From NCBI RefSeq assembly GCF_003435815.1, contig NZ_QTUV01000005.1, positions 126,501 through 190,500 on the forward strand: a DNA stretch of 64,000 nucleotides. Direction: 5' to 3'. The stretch comes from Dorea sp. AM10-31 (GTDB lineage Bacteria; Bacillota; Clostridia; Lachnospirales; Lachnospiraceae). This document shows positions 61,869 to 64,000 of this stretch, one piece after another; position 1 is the stretch's first letter, and every line of letters begins with the position of its first letter. Below the pieces are notes generated by a model, which was given only the letters and a program-made list of their open reading frames with translations, searched no databases and was not told where the DNA came from. A program made the position numbers and the translations under genes.

Positions 61869-63887
61869 TTATAAATATTTCATCATTGTTGGCACAAGAA
61901 TGTTCATATCAACAGGCTTTGCAACATGAGCATTCATTCCAACAGAAAGAACCTTTTGTGTATCTTCTGCAAAGGCATTGGCAGTCATCGCAATAATCGG
62001 AATCCTGGCTTTTTTCGTATCCTTCATCTTTCGGATTGCTAATGTGGCATCATATCCGTTCATAACCGGCATCTGAATATCCATAAGGATCATCTTGTAA
62101 TAACCGGCATCCGCTTTTTCAATCATGTCAACGCATGCAACACCATCATTTGCGGTCTCAACAATACAGCCTTCTTCCTTCAATAGTTCTGTTGCAATCT
62201 CCGTGTTGATCTTATTATCTTCGACTAATAAGATTCGAACACCATTCAAGCAATTCTTATTGTTCAGATTACTATTTTTCTTCACTATAGAGTCTTCTTT
62301 TGATGCTTTCCTGCATGGAATAGTTACTGTAAATGTGGAACCTTTACCTTGCTTGCTTTTCACTTCTATAGTTCCATCCATGAGTTCAACAAGCTTTTTC
62401 GTAATGCACATTCCGATGCCGCTGCCCTCAATATGACTGGATGTAGTGTTACGTTCTCTTTCAAAAATTTCAAAAATACGCTTTTGAAATTCCTCAGACA
62501 TACCAATTCCATTATCGGTAATAGTAACGATCATATTGCACCAATCTTCTCTTTCGCAAGATTTCTGTATAACATTACAGGATATCGTACCTCCTGTATT
62601 TGTATACTTTATTGCATTGCTTATAATATTAAGACAGACTTCTGACAGGTGCGGTGCATCCATATATACATACGGATACATGATTTGTTCTGCCAGAGAG
62701 ATCGTCTGGTTTTTACTTTCTGCCTGTTGTTGGAACATAATGACACAATTTTCAAAGCATTCATGGACATTCGAAACAGTGTATTCCATTTCGACCTTGT
62801 TATTTTCAATTCTTGCAATGTCCAAAACATTACCTAGCATCGACAAAAGTTCTTTTCCGCATATTTGGATTTCTTCAAGATATCTGCCAAGCTTATCTGT
62901 TTCTTTCAAATGTCTGGATGCGAGATCTGCATAGCCAATGATCGCATTCATAGGAGTCCTGATGTCATGAGACATATTATACAGAAATGATGATTTTGCT
63001 TTATTTGCACATTCTGCTTTTAATTTAGCTTCCCGCAATTCTTCCTCTTGCTTTAATTCCCGCATTTTTTCATCTGTCACATCTCGATTCGCAATCAGCA
63101 CGGATGTAACATTTCCATTTTTATCATAACTCTGCGGAACAACCATGGAAAGAAACCATGATCCATTCTTCTTTTTGAATTCAGAAGACATAGATTCTTT
63201 ATTATGAAGACGTGCCGCCATGGTTTGTATATCAAAAAAATCTATATACTTCTGCACAAATGGCTCTGCTATAATATCTTCTATAATCTTGAACTGAGGC
63301 TTCCAATCTGCGATATTATCTTTTATATCCAAATCTGTTTTTCGGGATCTTTTGACAAGTTCGATCTTTTTCGTTTTTAAGTTCAGCCTTGAGATTTGAT
63401 AATAGGCAGTGCCTAATGCATGAAAGGCCTGCCGGTTTTTTTTCACCTGCTTTCCCAATGTAAGAGGGAACTCTTCGCCGTCCATCTGCTCCAAATCCGG
63501 TGTTGACTGATGCAGATGCTGAACCAGCCATTTTCCATTCGTCCACTTGTAGATAATCGTAAATCTTGTCTCCATTTTAAAACAGATCGAACCATCTTTA
63601 AACAGACCAATAAAATCTACTGTTCCATGTGCAAGAACATGGTCATCATCAAGCCGTTCTTCTTCCTGATGTAAATTTTGTATTTCGATTCTGATTTTAC
63701 TTCTTCGTTTTATACCAACTTTAAATGATTCTAAAAACTCATGTAGATTCGTAAACAACTCATGTTTCCCGGTTCCAATCAGACTAATATTTTCATCAAA
63801 ATAATTCTCTATACCAAAATCATTTATTGATTCGGCATTAATATATATTTTCAAAAGTTGCTCTGTAAGTTTTTTGAAATCATTCAT
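61869..63887 (-). CDS. Hybrid sensor histidine kinase with SnoaL-like N-terminal domain
   Basis: This 672-residue cytosolic protein has no membrane segment. Residues about 1-150 resemble a SnoaL/NTF2-like domain (HVLAHGTVDFIGLF, RFTIIYKWTNGKWLVQHLH), and a PAS-like segment follows (about 160-270). The dimerisation domain has the phosphorylated His in NMSHDIRTPMNAI (about 306), followed by a HATPase with ITDNGIGM and GSGIGMCITKKL. A C-terminal receiver domain has the phospho-Asp in MILMDIQMPVMNG (about 601). A final output is missing, so a separate phosphotransfer or response regulator must lie elsewhere. The first bases overlap the previous gene by four (ATGA). Confidence 0.9.
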   Translation of the reverse strand: MNDFKKLTEQLLKIYINAESINDFGIENYFDENISLIGTGKHELFTNLHEFLESFKVGIKRRSKIRIEIQNLHQEEERLDDDHVLAHGTVDFIGLFKDGSICFKMETRFTIIYKWTNGKWLVQHLHQSTPDLEQMDGEEFPLTLGKQVKKNRQAFHALGTAYYQISRLNLKTKKIELVKRSRKTDLDIKDNIADWKPQFKIIEDIIAEPFVQKYIDFFDIQTMAARLHNKESMSSEFKKKNGSWFLSMVVPQSYDKNGNVTSVLIANRDVTDEKMRELKQEEELREAKLKAECANKAKSSFLYNMSHDIRTPMNAIIGYADLASRHLKETDKLGRYLEEIQICGKELLSMLGNVLDIARIENNKVEMEYTVSNVHECFENCVIMFQQQAESKNQTISLAEQIMYPYVYMDAPHLSEVCLNIISNAIKYTNTGGTISCNVIQKSCEREDWCNMIVTITDNGIGMSEEFQKRIFEIFERERNTTSSHIEGSGIGMCITKKLVELMDGTIEVKSKQGKGSTFTVTIPCRKASKEDSIVKKNSNLNNKNCLNGVRILLVEDNKINTEIATELLKEEGCIVETANDGVACVDMIEKADAGYYKMILMDIQMPVMNGYDATLAIRKMKDTKKARIPIIAMTANAFAEDTQKVLSVGMNAHVAKPVDMNILVPTMMKYL

Positions 63888-64000
63888 ACGCTTCCCTCTC
63901 TCTTAAAAGACTGAAAAGGCTTTAAGTTTTCTGTTTTATTTTTAAAATTTATCCACGTTTCATTCTCTTCCAAAAAAGTCTGAATATACATGTCAAATTG
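63884..64000 (-). CDS. Unidentified gene, C-terminal end only
   Basis: The window ends inside an open frame of at least 38 codons, ending in TGA, that overlaps the kinase ATG by four bases (ATGA). The visible tail contains FDMYIQTFLEENETWINF followed by KNKTENLKPFQSFKREGSV, and no stop occurs before the edge. The overlap makes a real, translationally coupled gene likely; it could be another part of the same signalling system. No family can be assigned from the tail. Confidence 0.55.
   Translation of the reverse strand, partial: QFDMYIQTFLEENETWINFKNKTENLKPFQSFKREGSV

Overview
The window looks like chromosomal DNA of a low-GC, Gram-positive gut anaerobe, most likely a Lachnospiraceae member (Dorea / Mediterraneibacter / Ruminococcus torques-like). 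This is inferred from the sigma-54 system, class B sortase, two iron-dependent alcohol dehydrogenases, a T-box, MBG- and BspA-type surface proteins, and GGGGACGGGG palindromes scattered between genes. No phage, plasmid, CRISPR or transposase gene was found.

Layout. 0-9 kb: the start of a sortase B gene, a decayed Ig-like tail, rpoN, tRNA-Cys, a LUD-domain protein, a PucR-type regulator and metY. 6.8-11.4 kb: an M20 amidohydrolase with a YjiH/YjiG membrane pair, preceded by a textbook -24/-12 promoter and a divergent sigma-54 enhancer-binding protein. 11.4-16.6 kb: sulfur amino-acid genes (LysR, Rrf2, cysK, an NSS transporter and its 40-residue MetS-like partner). The cysK leader encodes a 34-residue peptide with eight cysteines, and a 7-bp inverted repeat overlaps its -35 box. 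16.8-18.3 kb: a D,D-carboxypeptidase. 18.7-27.4 kb: a probable methylthioribose / 5-deoxyribose salvage locus (NhaC-like permease, mtnK, mtnA, OsmC-like protein, class II aldolase; divergent DeoR regulator; two Fe-dependent alcohol dehydrogenases), which resembles the DHAP shunt.

27.8-41.5 kb: a surface-protein block with a roughly 3,300-codon MBG-repeat gene cut by an in-frame TAG, three tiny single-span membrane proteins and a BspA-LRR/CAP-domain protein. 41.5-49.4 kb: an SGNH hydrolase coupled to a WYL regulator, a membrane GGDEF protein, aminopeptidase P beside a POT peptide transporter, and an AlkD-like repair protein. 49.4-57.5 kb: two further surface proteins whose 3' ends are almost identical direct repeats of about 490 bp flanking a multi-HTH regulator. 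57.7-64 kb: a small Cys-rich protein, cstA behind a T-box, an MBL-fold/VOC pair, and a hybrid histidine kinase overlapping an upstream gene that leaves the window.

The strongest candidate for something undescribed is the Cys-rich leader peptide of cysK together with the adjacent Rrf2 gene and operator-like repeat. Next are the local sigma-54 module, the T-box in front of cstA, the salvage locus, and the surface cluster with two in-frame amber codons.
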